The position numbers were made by a program, and so were the translations under genes. A DNA stretch of 64,000 nucleotides from Impatiens glandulifera (taxonomy: Eukaryota; Streptophyta; Magnoliopsida; Ericales; Balsaminaceae): the NCBI RefSeq assembly GCF_907164915.1, contig NC_061863.1:25773710-25837709 (forward strand). Direction: 5' to 3'. Positions 19,858 to 30,285 of the stretch are shown piece by piece. A model generated the notes under the pieces. That model was given only the letters and a program-made list of their open reading frames with translations. It made no database searches and was not told the origin of the DNA. Every line of letters begins with the position of its first letter. Position 1 is the first letter of the stretch.

Positions 19858-21173
19858 TGTTAGGATCTAGGTCGCCGTTGGAGGACCGGGGGTTGGACCG
19901 GTTAGCGCGTCTCACTCAAAGGGTTGGTGATTAATCCTGTTAGAGATTAACACCGGGGTTTCAATACTACACAAACTATCACAAACCCTTGAACCAGGTT
20001 CAAGCGCGGAAGAGGTTTGTTTCAGGTTGAAGCAGCACACTAGTATGATAGGTAGAACCGGTTTCGGATGATGAAGGTTTGAGAAATTGATGGGTCGGTT
20101 TTTGTAACCTGGCGGTCCGGTTTGAATAAAGTTAGATAGGTTAGAGCGGTATCAATCGGTTAGAAAATGGAACCGGCAGAAAGTAAGTAACGAGACAGAT
20201 TTTATGGATGTTCGGAGATAAAGCTCCTACGTCACCCATTCCTCTCGAAACCGCGAGAAGGATATTCACTAAGGAATACAAATACAATCCGATCGAGACT
20301 TATTTCCTGCTCGATAACACTCTTACAATTTACACCGAAATTGTAAAATACACACTTCAACTTTAGCGCTTAGGCTTTTTCTAGAAAGAGAACACGATCT
20401 TATCACTTGTAGATTAATTGCTTGTTGTGTTACTTGTGTCCCTTATGTCTCACTTGTCCCACGTATGTCCCGCATTTACTCTTATTCAACTGCCCCTTTT
20501 ATAGATGAAATATGCCAACGGTCATATTTCACTTCCTTGAATCTGAACAGAGGTTCAGAGGTTCAGTGATTCAGACCCTGCGGTCACCTTTTCAGACCTG
20601 ATGGTCAATCTCAGATCTGGCGGTCAATCTCAGACCTGGCGGTCTGTTCTTCCGGTGTGTAAGACAAACCTGCTAGGTTTGTCTTTTACTCAATGTGGAC
20701 ACTGTCTGTTAAACAGTTGTCTGTACTTGGAAGATCTCCTTTCTGACTTATCCTGGAGTAGAAAGATCCTGTAGGACTGTCTTCTGCAGCCTGCAGACTT
20801 TCCTCAGACTTGTATGGATATGGAAGTGTTCAGTCTGTTCCTTTGGTATCATTCTCAAAAGATACCCAAATTGTCTTCTTGTACTTGGTCGGTCATTTGA
20901 CTTTAACCGGATGCCTTCCGGTGTGAGTGGTTTAACCGGACAGCTTCCGGTTATTCCTCTGCCTTGTGGCTGATCGGCTGTCTGATGTTTCCGGTTTTAA
21001 GCTTTGGCCGATCCTTTCTTTGTGCGGTGATGTTCCAAATGTTCCTGGTCGGTTTAGTGACTTGACCGGCTAGTTTTCTTAACCGGTTTATTTGTTTGAC
21101 CGGTCCGGTTCCTTGTTCCTGCATGGAAGGTTTATTTGTTAAGTTCTGTGAACCGGTCCAATTTTATCTAACA
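19858..21173 (-). repeat. 5' LTR of element B (1316 bp)
   Basis: Same ends as the 3' LTR; about 20 substitutions and one 8-bp deletion apart. The TATA region (minus TATAAAAGGGGCAG, 20492-20504) defines the U3/R boundary area. The outer U3 near 20900-21160 is dense in CCGGTT/AACCGG motifs. Confidence 0.95.
20573..20645 (-). promoter_or_regulatory. Four tandem near-palindromes in U3 of LTR B
   Basis: Variants of AGACCTGGCGGTCT start at 20573, 20594, 20613 and 20632 (spacing 21, 19, 19), about 70-150 bases upstream of the LTR TATA box. They are good candidates for transcription-factor binding sites. LTR A keeps two. Confidence 0.5.
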
Positions 21174-21271
21174 CTATATATCATGATTCTATCAATTATG
21201 CATGATCATTTGATTAGATGTTTAGATTAGATCTATAAATTATTCCGCTGCGAACATCTAATTAACCAACA
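21174..21271 (+). mobile_element. Right part of the copia LTR split by element B
   Basis: Starts with the CTATA duplication and continues the sequence broken at 7478. It contains ATTATTCCGCTGCG, typical near the end of plant copia LTRs, and ends about CCAACA (21271). Confidence 0.55.
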
Positions 21272-21491
21272 AAGCCATATTGTTAAACACCCAAAAATGA
21301 TAACTGGACAAATGGTTAACTATTTAAGAACATGTATATAACAAATTCTTACATGGATCGAGTAGAAGGGTTCTTTCAACTAAGAAGATCAAATATTCAA
21401 AAATTGTATATTCAAATGTAAATATCCAATACCCACGGGTCTAGTATTTGGTGGAATAACCTTACTACCCATTTATTTCTCCAAAAAATCA
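21272..21491. other. Flank of the Ulp1-type pseudogene
   Basis: AT-rich; no gene or recognised motif seen. Confidence 0.4.
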
Positions 21492-22609
21492 TTTTTTATG
21501 TGATCACATCTGATACATCCATTGAGGCAGTAAGATACTCCATATACATAATTGTAAAAACACCACAATCCTCACTCTTGGTTGTCTTTGGGACTGTTGG
21601 GTGTGGTATTATAACATATGACAGACTTTTCAATTTGAACCGAGAATACTTGGACTTGTCAACATGGGTCATTCCATGTTCAAGAAAATATGGAAGCATT
21701 TCAAATAGTGGTTTCATGAACTTGTCATAATGATCCTTTTTGAAAAGTTCTCGTTTGCAGTCATATACATTGATGCACCAATCTTGTAGATGCACCTGAC
21801 ATAGATCCCAGTGCTTCTACTTCAGGTTCATAGTGATATATATGATATACAAGTCATGAATCTATCAACATCACCCATAAAATATTCCATGAAGCTCATG
21901 TCGAACTTGAAGTTTTCTGGATTTACGACGAACTCTTCATAATGACATTGAAACTTTGGAGCGATATGAAAGTCACATATTATGAAATTAATCGGATCAT
22001 AAGTCTTGGGAATTCGGCAACCCTTCTTCTAATAAGAAAACAGATTGCATCTACCTCCTACGCAATAAAAAAAATAATTAAGCACAATATACATACTAAC
22101 AGTATGCATCCAACTCAATGTTGCAATTACTTAAGCACAAATTGCATTTTGCGCTGATGCAAAAGGCATTTGCGTTTTGCGTCGACGCAAAATGTATATT
22201 ACTGAACAAAACTTATATCATCATGTAGCCATTGTTGAGGCTTGAGCAATCTGGCAAAGAATTGTTGATCAGTTATGCAAGTACTCACATCCTTCAAGTC
22301 TTCACTCTTCAACTCCTTCAACTTCATCTAATTGTTCAACTCCTTCATATGTTCAATGTCATAATCTAAAAGAGGATTGACCGTTACCGAATCATTGAGT
22401 TTAAATCGTTTCCCACTAGGGTCTGTGTAGTTCCCCAATCGGGTGGACTTCTGTCTCTTTCTCTGAAACCGCTTTCCCGAAAATTTTGTTGGAGTTAATT
22501 CTAATAAATCATCATCATCCTTCTTCTCCTCCAACTTCTGATCATTATCCTTCTTCTTCAACTCATTCTTCTTCTCCAACTCCTCATTCCTCTTCGTGGC
22601 CAACTCTTT
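21492..22609 (-). pseudogene. Ulp1-type protease part of a transposon-borne gene (C-terminal half)
   Basis: Read on the - strand. A charged Lys/Glu/Asp segment (22609-22330) carries basic GKRF and RKRQK patches. After an intron-like stretch come a VDAICFLIRRRVAEFP segment near 22060-22000, then MSFMEYFMGDV near 21900, and finally a Ulp1 (C48 cysteine protease) C-terminal domain with the E-D-C-G-V-F active-site Cys near 21560. Family members would cleave SUMO-like tags; in plants such genes are often carried by Mutator-like elements. Stops and frame changes break the gene (for example near 21825 and 21990), so it is dead. The N-terminal half lies beyond the LTR insertion at 26295-28196. Confidence 0.7.
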
Positions 22610-23012
22610 TGATAGGATCGGTGACACCAATAGAGACTAGGGTCTGGCTATTGATGACAACTTCTGGAAAAAGATTTGATAGAAATTCTGTGAGGGATTA
22701 ATATCTCTTTCTATTCTTTGCAAACCTTCACAAACTCTTGAAACGATTCAAGTGCAGAAATGTTTGTTTGAGTTTGAAGCTTTGAACCAATGAAAGATGA
22801 AAGATAGAAAGTAAGAACACAGAGTTGTTTATGGATGTTCGGAGAAAACTCTCCTACGTCACCCCTTCTTTCAACAACCGAAAGGATTTCACTAACTTCC
22901 TTAAATGAAATATAGATTACTGAGCTAGCTATCTCTCTGTTAAACAAAACAACCTTTGTTCAACTTACAACACTAAAGTTTTCTCTCAGAAAAGATAGTA
23001 TATAATTACAAT

Positions 23013-25512
23013 TGTAACACCGTTTATCCCCCTGGTGTATGTCCCGTTCCATAGCTTATCACGTGCTTGTGAGACACGTGGCAATATAGAAGGACTACCG
23101 CGAGGCAGCTCGAGGTTCAATGATTTCAACCTTGGTTTGCGTGCCAGACATCTTTTAAAACGAAACATTTAGTTTTTAAAAGATTTTTAAAATACCTGGA
23201 GCGGTAAGAAATTAATTATGTAAAATAAGTAATCTTTTGTTCAAACATTAATAATCTAAGAGGCTAAACAACAATTTAACCTGACTCGATTTAAATTAAT
23301 TAAACATAATCAATTTAAAGATTATTATTTGAAAATTAGAGTCGCCAAGAGATTTTATGAAAATTAATAAAATGATACGTATACAAACGTATTTATACCA
23401 GAGTTTTTGAAAAAAGTAGTTCGTTGTTTGTTTACGTTCGAGAAAGGGCTTTCGCGCTATGTCCTCTACGCCCGCCTAAGGACGGTTTTCAAAATCCTTC
23501 TAAAATAGACAAAGTCTGGCTTCTATAAATCTAATTATAACATTCCTTATCTTTAATTAGTAGTCCAGGGGTCCTAAATGAGGATAGACTTTAAATAATT
23601 GTACAAAATTATTTAAAGGAGGTGTGTACTTGTTGCGTTGATGTTCAGATTTAACAAAACCTAAAAATATCAAAAACACATGTTAGAGAGTATAACCAAA
23701 CAAGACCTAGAAAAAGAAAATTGCTTTGGGAAACATCCCAGAGAATCTTGAGAGTTACTTTATGACCTTGAAAATACCCTTTTTTAGAAAATGGGGGCTT
23801 GGTTCCAGAATAGTTTTGGATTTTTGAAAATTGGAACCAAATGGGCCTAAGGATTAAATCCTAGGTTCGAGTCCGATCTTGTCAATTTGGGCTTTGTAAG
23901 GTTGAAGAGGTTCAATTTTGAGTGAGGGTTCGGACTTAGGCCTAGGGCTATAATGGTCTTAGGCTAAATGGGGGTTTCATCCTAGGCTAGGGCTAGGGTT
24001 TGGCCTAGGCTAAGATGAGGCTAGGCTTAATTGTTGGTCCTAGGTTAGGTGTCAAGGTCAATCCTAGGTTAGGTGCCAAGGTTTGTCCTAGGTTAATTTG
24101 GTCTAGGCTAGTTTTGTCGGCCCTAAGACAACTCTCTCGGTCGGGTGCCACGGTCCTGGGCGGTTTCCTCGGTCGCGAGGCTCGGTCCTGGCCTGTTTTT
24201 CTCGGTCCGAAGGCAAAATTTCAGGGCCTGGTGTTCTTGTTTTGGTCCGAAAATTTAGAAGGCCATAACTTTTGATTGGGATGTCCAAATCACAATCCGT
24301 AAATTGCAGTAGGTTTATATGATCATGAATAACAAAATTCCAACAGCTGGAAAACATTCCTGGGTAGTATTGGAAGTGATCCAGAAGCCTAGATCGAAGC
24401 TTGGCTCGTTGGAGAAAGTTTTGAAAAAAACTGTTCTTCGCCGGAATTTGCAGGTCTTCAATCGGATTGAATTGATGTGTAATTCTTGGTTATTGTTTGA
24501 TGGATTGGTATTAGGATGGTAGGGGAATATTTATAGGGTGGAAAGATCGGTTATAGAAGGCCAATTCGACTTGATTTTGATCGCCGACATTCTTATCCCT
24601 AAAATCTTATCCGGCAGCTGGTAGCCTTATCCCGGGGAAGATAAGGCTTCTAGATAAGGGGGAAACGTAGGCGCTGACGAGGGGATCACGTGGACGAAAA
24701 AATCAACGGATTTGATCGCCTATAGCCGAAGTTAAAACTTCTGGAAGGTTTGACGCCGACGATGATCGCGAATCCGGCGACCCTTCATCCCAACGAAGAA
24801 GATGAATAAAACGACGTCGTTTTGAGTAACGGAACGCCGAGTTCCGTCTGGTTTCGTCAGCGGTCAGCCTGTTTGACTAATGGGGTCAGTCTGTCTCGTT
24901 AGTTTATCCGGTGCGGGCGCGCGCGCGTGGTTCTACTACAGCTGGATTTCTGACGCGCTCTGGGCTGTCAGATGAGATCTGGGCGCTAATCTGATGGTCT
25001 AGGATCCTGCTGCAAAGTTTAAACATAAAATCAGCCACACAGAATTATGTAATTTTAATTTTATTTAAAAGGTTATTAAAAATCGAATTTAATTCCTTTT
25101 AAATCCATTTTTCATCAAAAATTTCACAAAAAATATTTCTAGGTTCATAATAACAATTATGATCATGTTTTATTATTTTGGGAATTTTTGGAAATTTTGG
25201 GGTATTTTATTTATTTAGTTTAAATCGTGAATTAAACATAAATCATAAATAAATCATAATTAAATATTTTTAACCCCTTCCTTGGTCTAATTTGGGTAAA
25301 ATATATACAAATATTTTATCCTCAAATTATTTTTGAAATTTTGGAAAGTTTCCTTAATTAAGGTTTAATTATCACAATAATTAATCCTTAATTAGGTTTT
25401 AATTCCTTCTTTTAAGTTATTTTGAATATAAAAATCCAATACACTATTTTAATATTATTAAATATAATAATATTATTTTGCAAATAGGGTAAGTCAAATT
25501 TTCATGCTTACA
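23013..25512. mobile_element. Nested 2.5 kb solo LTR (probably Ty3/gypsy Tat/Ogre type)
   Basis: Begins TGTAACACCG and ends ATGCTTACA, with TGTAA/TTACA inverted ends, and is flanked by a perfect 5-bp duplication ACAAT (23008-23012 and 25513-25517). No protein-coding domain is seen. It contains GAGTCGCCAAGAG and GAGAAAGGGCTTTCGCGCTATGTCC-like phrases that recur in diverged form near 56740-56850. Internal CCTAGGTTAGGTG repeats lie near 24040-24100. Gypsy assignment is by style only. Confidence 0.8.
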
Positions 25513-26034
25513 ACAATGTATTCACAACTAGATAGAGAGTGAGATATTTGATTTCGAAAACTTTCTTTAATCGAATGAATGAAACTGTTCTCTCTCTTGA
25601 CCGTTGTCAGTTGGCTTCCATATATACTGAAATACACCAACGGTCTAATTCTTATGCATTGACACGTGGCAAGCGCCCATTGGAAAGCCTTCATAGTACA
25701 AGAGTACATCAGACTCTATGCACAAAGATCGTGGTCGTACCGAACTGGTAGAGCGCCGAATATTCTTCTGGAACTGTTCTTTACTGAACACGTAGTGGGA
25801 GGAATATTCGCATACGTGGCATTCATTCATTGGATACAAATAGCTGGCGTACCGGTCTGCACTGGTGAGTGGAGCAGGAGTAGCGTACAACTAGTTGATC
25901 ATGGGTAGACGGATGTTAACTTCAAGCAGCTGCTGAAGCGAGACATTAGACGTGCTATATTAGACTGCCAAGTCTAAGGAAGTTAGACGCCCACGTCTAA
26001 TAGAGAGATCCATTAGACTACAAATTCTAATGGA

Positions 26035-26146
26035 GTTAGACTGCACGTTTAACTACGTATCTGTTAGACTACACGTCTAACTACGTATCTGTTAGACTGC
26101 ACGTCTAACTACGTATCTGTTAGACTACACGTCTAACTAGCAACAC
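26035..26146. repeat. Four 28-bp palindrome-containing tandem repeats
   Basis: GTTAGACTRCACGTYTAACT units start at 26035, 26063, 26091 and 26119. Each contains a TTAGAC...GTCTAA dyad. They lie in the right half of the solo LTR. Confidence 0.85.
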
Positions 26147-26294
26147 ATCTAATTAGTCTGTTTCAAACCAAGTCAAACTTAACATATTTAGATGCACCTG
26201 CACAAAAACAATTAGACGGCTTAGCTTCATTCTTAATCAAAATTTTACTAATACATCATTAAAATAACGTTAGTCAAAATAATTTGACCCAACA

Positions 26295-28196
26295 TCCTTC
26301 TTCTTCGTGGCCAAATCTTTCTTGTCGTCCTTCTTCAACTCAACCCACTTCTTCTCCAACTCTTATATCTTCAATGCCTCATGCACCCACTTCAACTCAA
26401 GCCTCTCATTCATCTTCCTCTCCTCCTACGTCAACTCCAACTCATCGTCATCTTCATTCTTCTCCAACTCATTATCATCTTGCTTCTTCTTCAACTCCTC
26501 AACATCTTGCTTATTATCTTGCTTCTTCTTTAACTCCTCAAGCCTATTCTTCTCCAACTCATCATCATCTTGCTTCTTTTTCAACTCATCATCATCTTGC
26601 TTATTCTTCAACTCATCAAGCCTACTCTTCTCCAACTCATCATCTTGCTTCTTCTTCAACTCATCAAGCCTCTTCAACTCCAACTCATCATCGTCTTCCT
26701 TTTTCTTCAACTCATCAAGCATCTTCAACTCCAACTCATCATCATCTTCCTTTTTCTTCAACTCATCAAGCCACTCCTTCTCCACTAAATCAACAATCTT
26801 TTGTTCCTTTATTTCCCCTAATAATGTGATTATTTGGTTGAACATAAGACGTTGATCCTCTTTGATGAGCTTCATTTCAGTTTTAAGCTCATTTATATTC
26901 TTTGTCAGCTCCTTTACATTCTTTGTCAGTTCATCAAGTTTGGCATCAGTCTGAGCTTCAGTCACTCGATTGGGTGCACTAGATGGAGAATTGTCTTGGT
27001 TAGTTTGAGGAGTCATCGCGAATGGACTTGCCGAGTAGACCGAGAGGTGTCTTGGCTAAATTCATCATTAAATGACCTCTCAGTCCTCTTCCTCTTGGCT
27101 AGTGTAGTTTTGGAGGGATGTGGATTAAATAGTCTTCTCCTCTTAGCTGCCGGTTAGGGAGTCCTTTCATCTTTGGGAGTACTTTCATCTTTGGTAGTAC
27201 TTTCATCTTCATTCTTTCTCTTCCTACAATCTAGTTCAAAGAATTCATCATAAATGTAGCCTTCTATATCTTCAAAGTCCTCCCCATAGTACTTCCTCTT
27301 CTCCTTATCAGACTCATCAATCTTTAGGGCAAAAAGCCCGAGGAACTGGACTGTGACTCTTCTATTACATTACATAGCAGTGAAAACATTGCACTTCAGG
27401 AGGGCAATGACTATCTCCTAAACGGTGTTGCTCTTGGAGGCTCTATAGAGCAATATCCATGGGCATATATGCTCTTCTCGCTTGGTGCTATTAGCGACAT
27501 CACAACCGCTTTCCCCTTCCAGGTTTCTCTCTTGGTCAGATATACCTCCCGGAGATGTTTCATGTCTTTGTCAATACCCTTCAGGGTTGCTCTGAAGGAC
27601 ACATTTCCCCATGGAAATTAGAGGACATCTCTATGTCCTCCACCATGCGGAAGATTTCCAAACTTACCCTCTTCCTATTATTAGATGCGAAAAGATACTA
27701 GTAAATCAGGTATATGAGCCCCATCTTCCATGCATCCTCCTTATTAGAGCATTAAAGGAAATTTGCTTCAACCTCTGTCACTCTAACAATCATTTTACCC
27801 CCAAAATATTTGCGGACAAGGGGTAGACATTCTTCAACGTCCCTATTTTCCACCACAGGAAATCTACCAATGTTGAGGCCTGTCACTAAAGAATATTCCT
27901 TCATGCCCCGGCAGACCTCCTCAACATTTACTAGGAACCTTATCTCCTTCAAATTTTAGCTTCTTTTCCTAATCAACATCTGATGGAGTATTGTTCCTGA
28001 GAAAAATACAGCCGGGGCTTTGAATATATACTGGAATTGGGTTTGTAAAGCCCTATACATAAGATCAAGGTTATTAAACCTCTCATTTATCTTTGACAAG
28101 CAGGTGCTGACAGATTTTCATGAAACACGGCCAGGAAATTTCTCAATAATGGATTTGGATTTGGTTTTGGTTTTGGTTGGTGCCATCTGCAAAGAA
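26295..28196 (-). pseudogene. DUF1985 and coiled-coil part of the Ulp1-type gene (N-terminal half)
   Basis: Read on the - strand from an ATG near 28185 (MAPTKTKTKSK). A DUF1985-like domain follows: LVTGLNIGRFPVVE near 27880, then SFRATLKGIDKDMKHLREVY near 27590 and SIAPSEK-like text near 27490, the order seen in plant transposon Ulp1 proteins. From 27016 a long open stretch encodes a heptad-like helix, then a 17-residue repeat (LDELKKKEDDDELELKR and variants, about 26770-26440). Stops and frame changes occur between the blocks (for example near 28120 and 27750). The protease half is at 21492-22609. The + strand Ser-rich open frames here are the antisense of the 51-bp repeat. Confidence 0.7.
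26440..26775 (-). repeat. 51-bp coding minisatellite (17-residue charged repeat)
   Basis: The unit encodes LDELKKKEDDDELELK-type residues. The two best copies are adjacent at the right; more degenerate, shortened copies follow to the left. Confidence 0.8.
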
Positions 28197-28302
28197 ACAA
28201 TATGTTAGACTAATGAAAACACAATATACTTCAATGCAAAGTGAAAAGTGTATTTTACACTGCGTAAATGTATTTTGCGTCGGCACAATTACAATTTGCG
28301 TC

Positions 28303-28428
28303 GACGCAAAATGCAATTGTGAAGATGCAAAATGCAATTGCGCAGACGCAAAATGTAATTGCGCAGACGCAAAATGTAATTACGCCGACGCAAAATGCAA
28401 TTGCGCAGACGTAATATACAAATTCACA
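28303..28428. repeat. Six 21-bp tandem repeats upstream of the Ulp1-type gene
   Basis: GACGCAAAATGCAATTGCGCA units start exactly every 21 bases at 28303, 28324, 28345, 28366, 28387 and 28408. A related GCGTCGACGCAAAATG sequence lies near 22178-22195 in the downstream half of the same gene. Confidence 0.85.
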
Positions 28429-28429
28429 C

Positions 28430-30285
28430 CATTTCAAACCATTCAACATTCACACATAATAATTCTTCCCCTAAACCTAAACCCTAAAACCATTTCATAC
28501 TCACTCATCATGTATGCAAGAGGAAAACGATAGAAAAACAAAACTCACCTGAATATCATTGAAGACGTCGGCTGAAATGATGAAGACGTCGTCGGGGGAG
28601 GCGTTCCGGCGTCGCTGGGAGTTGTTGCCTGCGTTGCTTGGGGAGTTGGGGGAGTTGCTGGTCGATCACGGTTGGCTCGGGGGAGAAGAAGAGAGAAAGA
28701 AGAGGAAATAGAGGGGAGCCCAACGGTCGGGGGAGGGAGATAGGGAAACTGAAATGAAGAATGGAAGGGGGAATGAGGGAAAAGAGGGGAAATTTTATTA
28801 AGGGTAGTTTGGTCTTTTACCATGGGCAAAAGGTTATTTTTACAAAGAACATTGGGGCCGATCACTTTTAAAATTAACATCTTTTGAGTGTAATTTCATC
28901 AAATTTTCCAAATTATAAGGTTATGTCATATTTTTACCGTAAAAAAATATAAATTAGGTCATAAATAGTGATTTTTTTTTAAAGTGGACTTCAACCAAAT
29001 TATATTTCTTCCGTAATATCCTCTCCGAAAATAACTATCTCCTTCATATTACTTTTTAGATTACTTATTTAAAAAATTTGATATAAAACTTAACAAAATC
29101 CTTATAATTTTAGAAAGACCAAAACATGTGTTAAATAAATCATTAATGTCATATAAAAATTATAACACCTAAAAATAACTAAAATTATATTTTTCAACTA
29201 ATAAAAACAAAGTAAATAAATAATATTAAAACCCAAATACAGTTATCAATTAATTAATTTTTTACATGATTATTTGATATAAATATTTGAAAAGCACTTA
29301 TTTTGTCTATACAAATATTATTTTTACAGTTGTCATAATTGTTTTTAAATTAGACCAAATTTTTTTTTTAATATGATTATATATTCTAAACATAAATAAT
29401 AAACACTTTTGAAGAATTTGCATACTAATTTGTAATCATGTATATACACAATACTTGTTTTTATAATATATATAAGTTTTTATTTAAAAACAAAAACATA
29501 AAATTACTACCTTATTAAAATTGACAAATAATGATATGTTATGTATAAAAAATATGAAAGAAAATTAATTATATTATTTGAATAGTTTTAACTCATTGTT
29601 GCTCCTTCACTTCTCCTCTCATGAATTAGAATTTTGACCTAGTCTTCTTCTTCTTCAATAGTTCTTCACTCTTCAAACGGCAAACGTCTCACTCTCACGA
29701 TCTTCACCATTCACCAATTACCTCAGGGAGACGGAAGCACGGCTCATTCTCCGTCCATCGGTCTAGCCGTCATCCAGCCTCCGGCTCTAGGTACCATTTT
29801 GACACTCACGTATCATTTCATCTACTTACGAGTGAGTTTCTGGGCGTCATTATAAACTAAGCATTGGATATTCGGATTGATTGCTGAATCTCTTCTTTTT
29901 CTTAACTTGTTAACTGTTAGTCTCATAGTTTATGTTAGATTAAAAACAAAATAGGATTTAGGAATTAGGTTAAATGCAAATAATGTGTATGCTAATTGGG
30001 TAAGAAAAGAAAACAAAAACCGAACTTCTCATGGGGGCACGCCAGCGCTCCCGTCTTTCAATTGAGTTATTATTATAGGTAGTTTATCAATTATCACTAA
30101 GATTGTTTATAATAGCCTTTTGGTATTAGGGTCTTAACATGGGTTGATTTGATATTCTTATACCCTCTTAGAAGGGAATCGAAGTTAATAGCTATACTTC
30201 TCTGATCAGATTTCGTTGGTCTTCTTCTCACTTGGCCAGGTCTTGATTCCCAAACAGTTGGAGACATTTTGGATCTGAAAATACT
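28430..30285. other. Intergenic region and MED18 5' leader
   Basis: 28560-28800 is GC-richer sequence probably upstream of the Ulp1-type gene. 28880-29620 is AT-rich with no gene seen. 29640-29800 is CT-rich and resembles a 5' UTR exon of MED18 (possible donor CTAG|GTACC near 29790). An intron probably follows, ending at a cAG about 30 bases before the MED18 ATG. Confidence 0.5.

Larger units (their letters stand above)
7479..21173 (-). mobile_element. Complete copia element B with post-pol ORF cassette (13.7 kb)
   Basis: In transcription order (- strand): 5' LTR 21173-19858, PBS 19855-19844, gag 19818-18019, pol 18038-14758, P1 14243-13482, P2 12990-12286, P3 11628-9145, two polypurine tracts, 3' LTR 8802-7479. 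The ends are TGTTAGGATC/TATCTAACA, and a perfect 5-bp duplication CTATA flanks the element. By eye the two LTRs differ at about 20 positions plus one 8-bp gap (1324 vs 1316 bp), so the insertion is fairly recent. Even so gag has two stops, pol one stop and one frameshift, and P3 two stops, so it was probably mobilised in trans or decayed quickly. The length far exceeds a usual 5-6 kb copia element because of the roughly 5.5 kb between pol and the 3' LTR. Confidence 0.93.
22610..26294. mobile_element. Solo LTR (Sirevirus-like) inside the Ulp1-type gene, itself interrupted
   Basis: Starts TGATAGGATCGGTGAC and ends CCCAACA. Flanking bases are TCTTT (22605-22609) and TCCTT (26295-26299), a likely 5-bp duplication with one mismatch. 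The left part shares the layout of LTRs A and B, including the phrase 'tttatggatgttcggag..actc.cctacgtcaccc'. No internal coding sequence is present. Removing the nested 23013-25512 unit leaves about 1.2 kb, the size of LTR A. The gene sequence resumes on both sides (CTTCGTGGCCAA occurs on each flank because the gene is internally repetitive). Confidence 0.75.

Noticed and set aside
26284..26855. Ser/His-rich + strand frames
   Set aside because: They are antisense to the Lys/Glu/Asp-rich 51-bp coding repeat of the Ulp1-type gene.
28177..28533. Cys-rich + strand repeat protein
   Set aside because: Produced by the 21-bp array (a multiple of three); no start context or homologue is evident.
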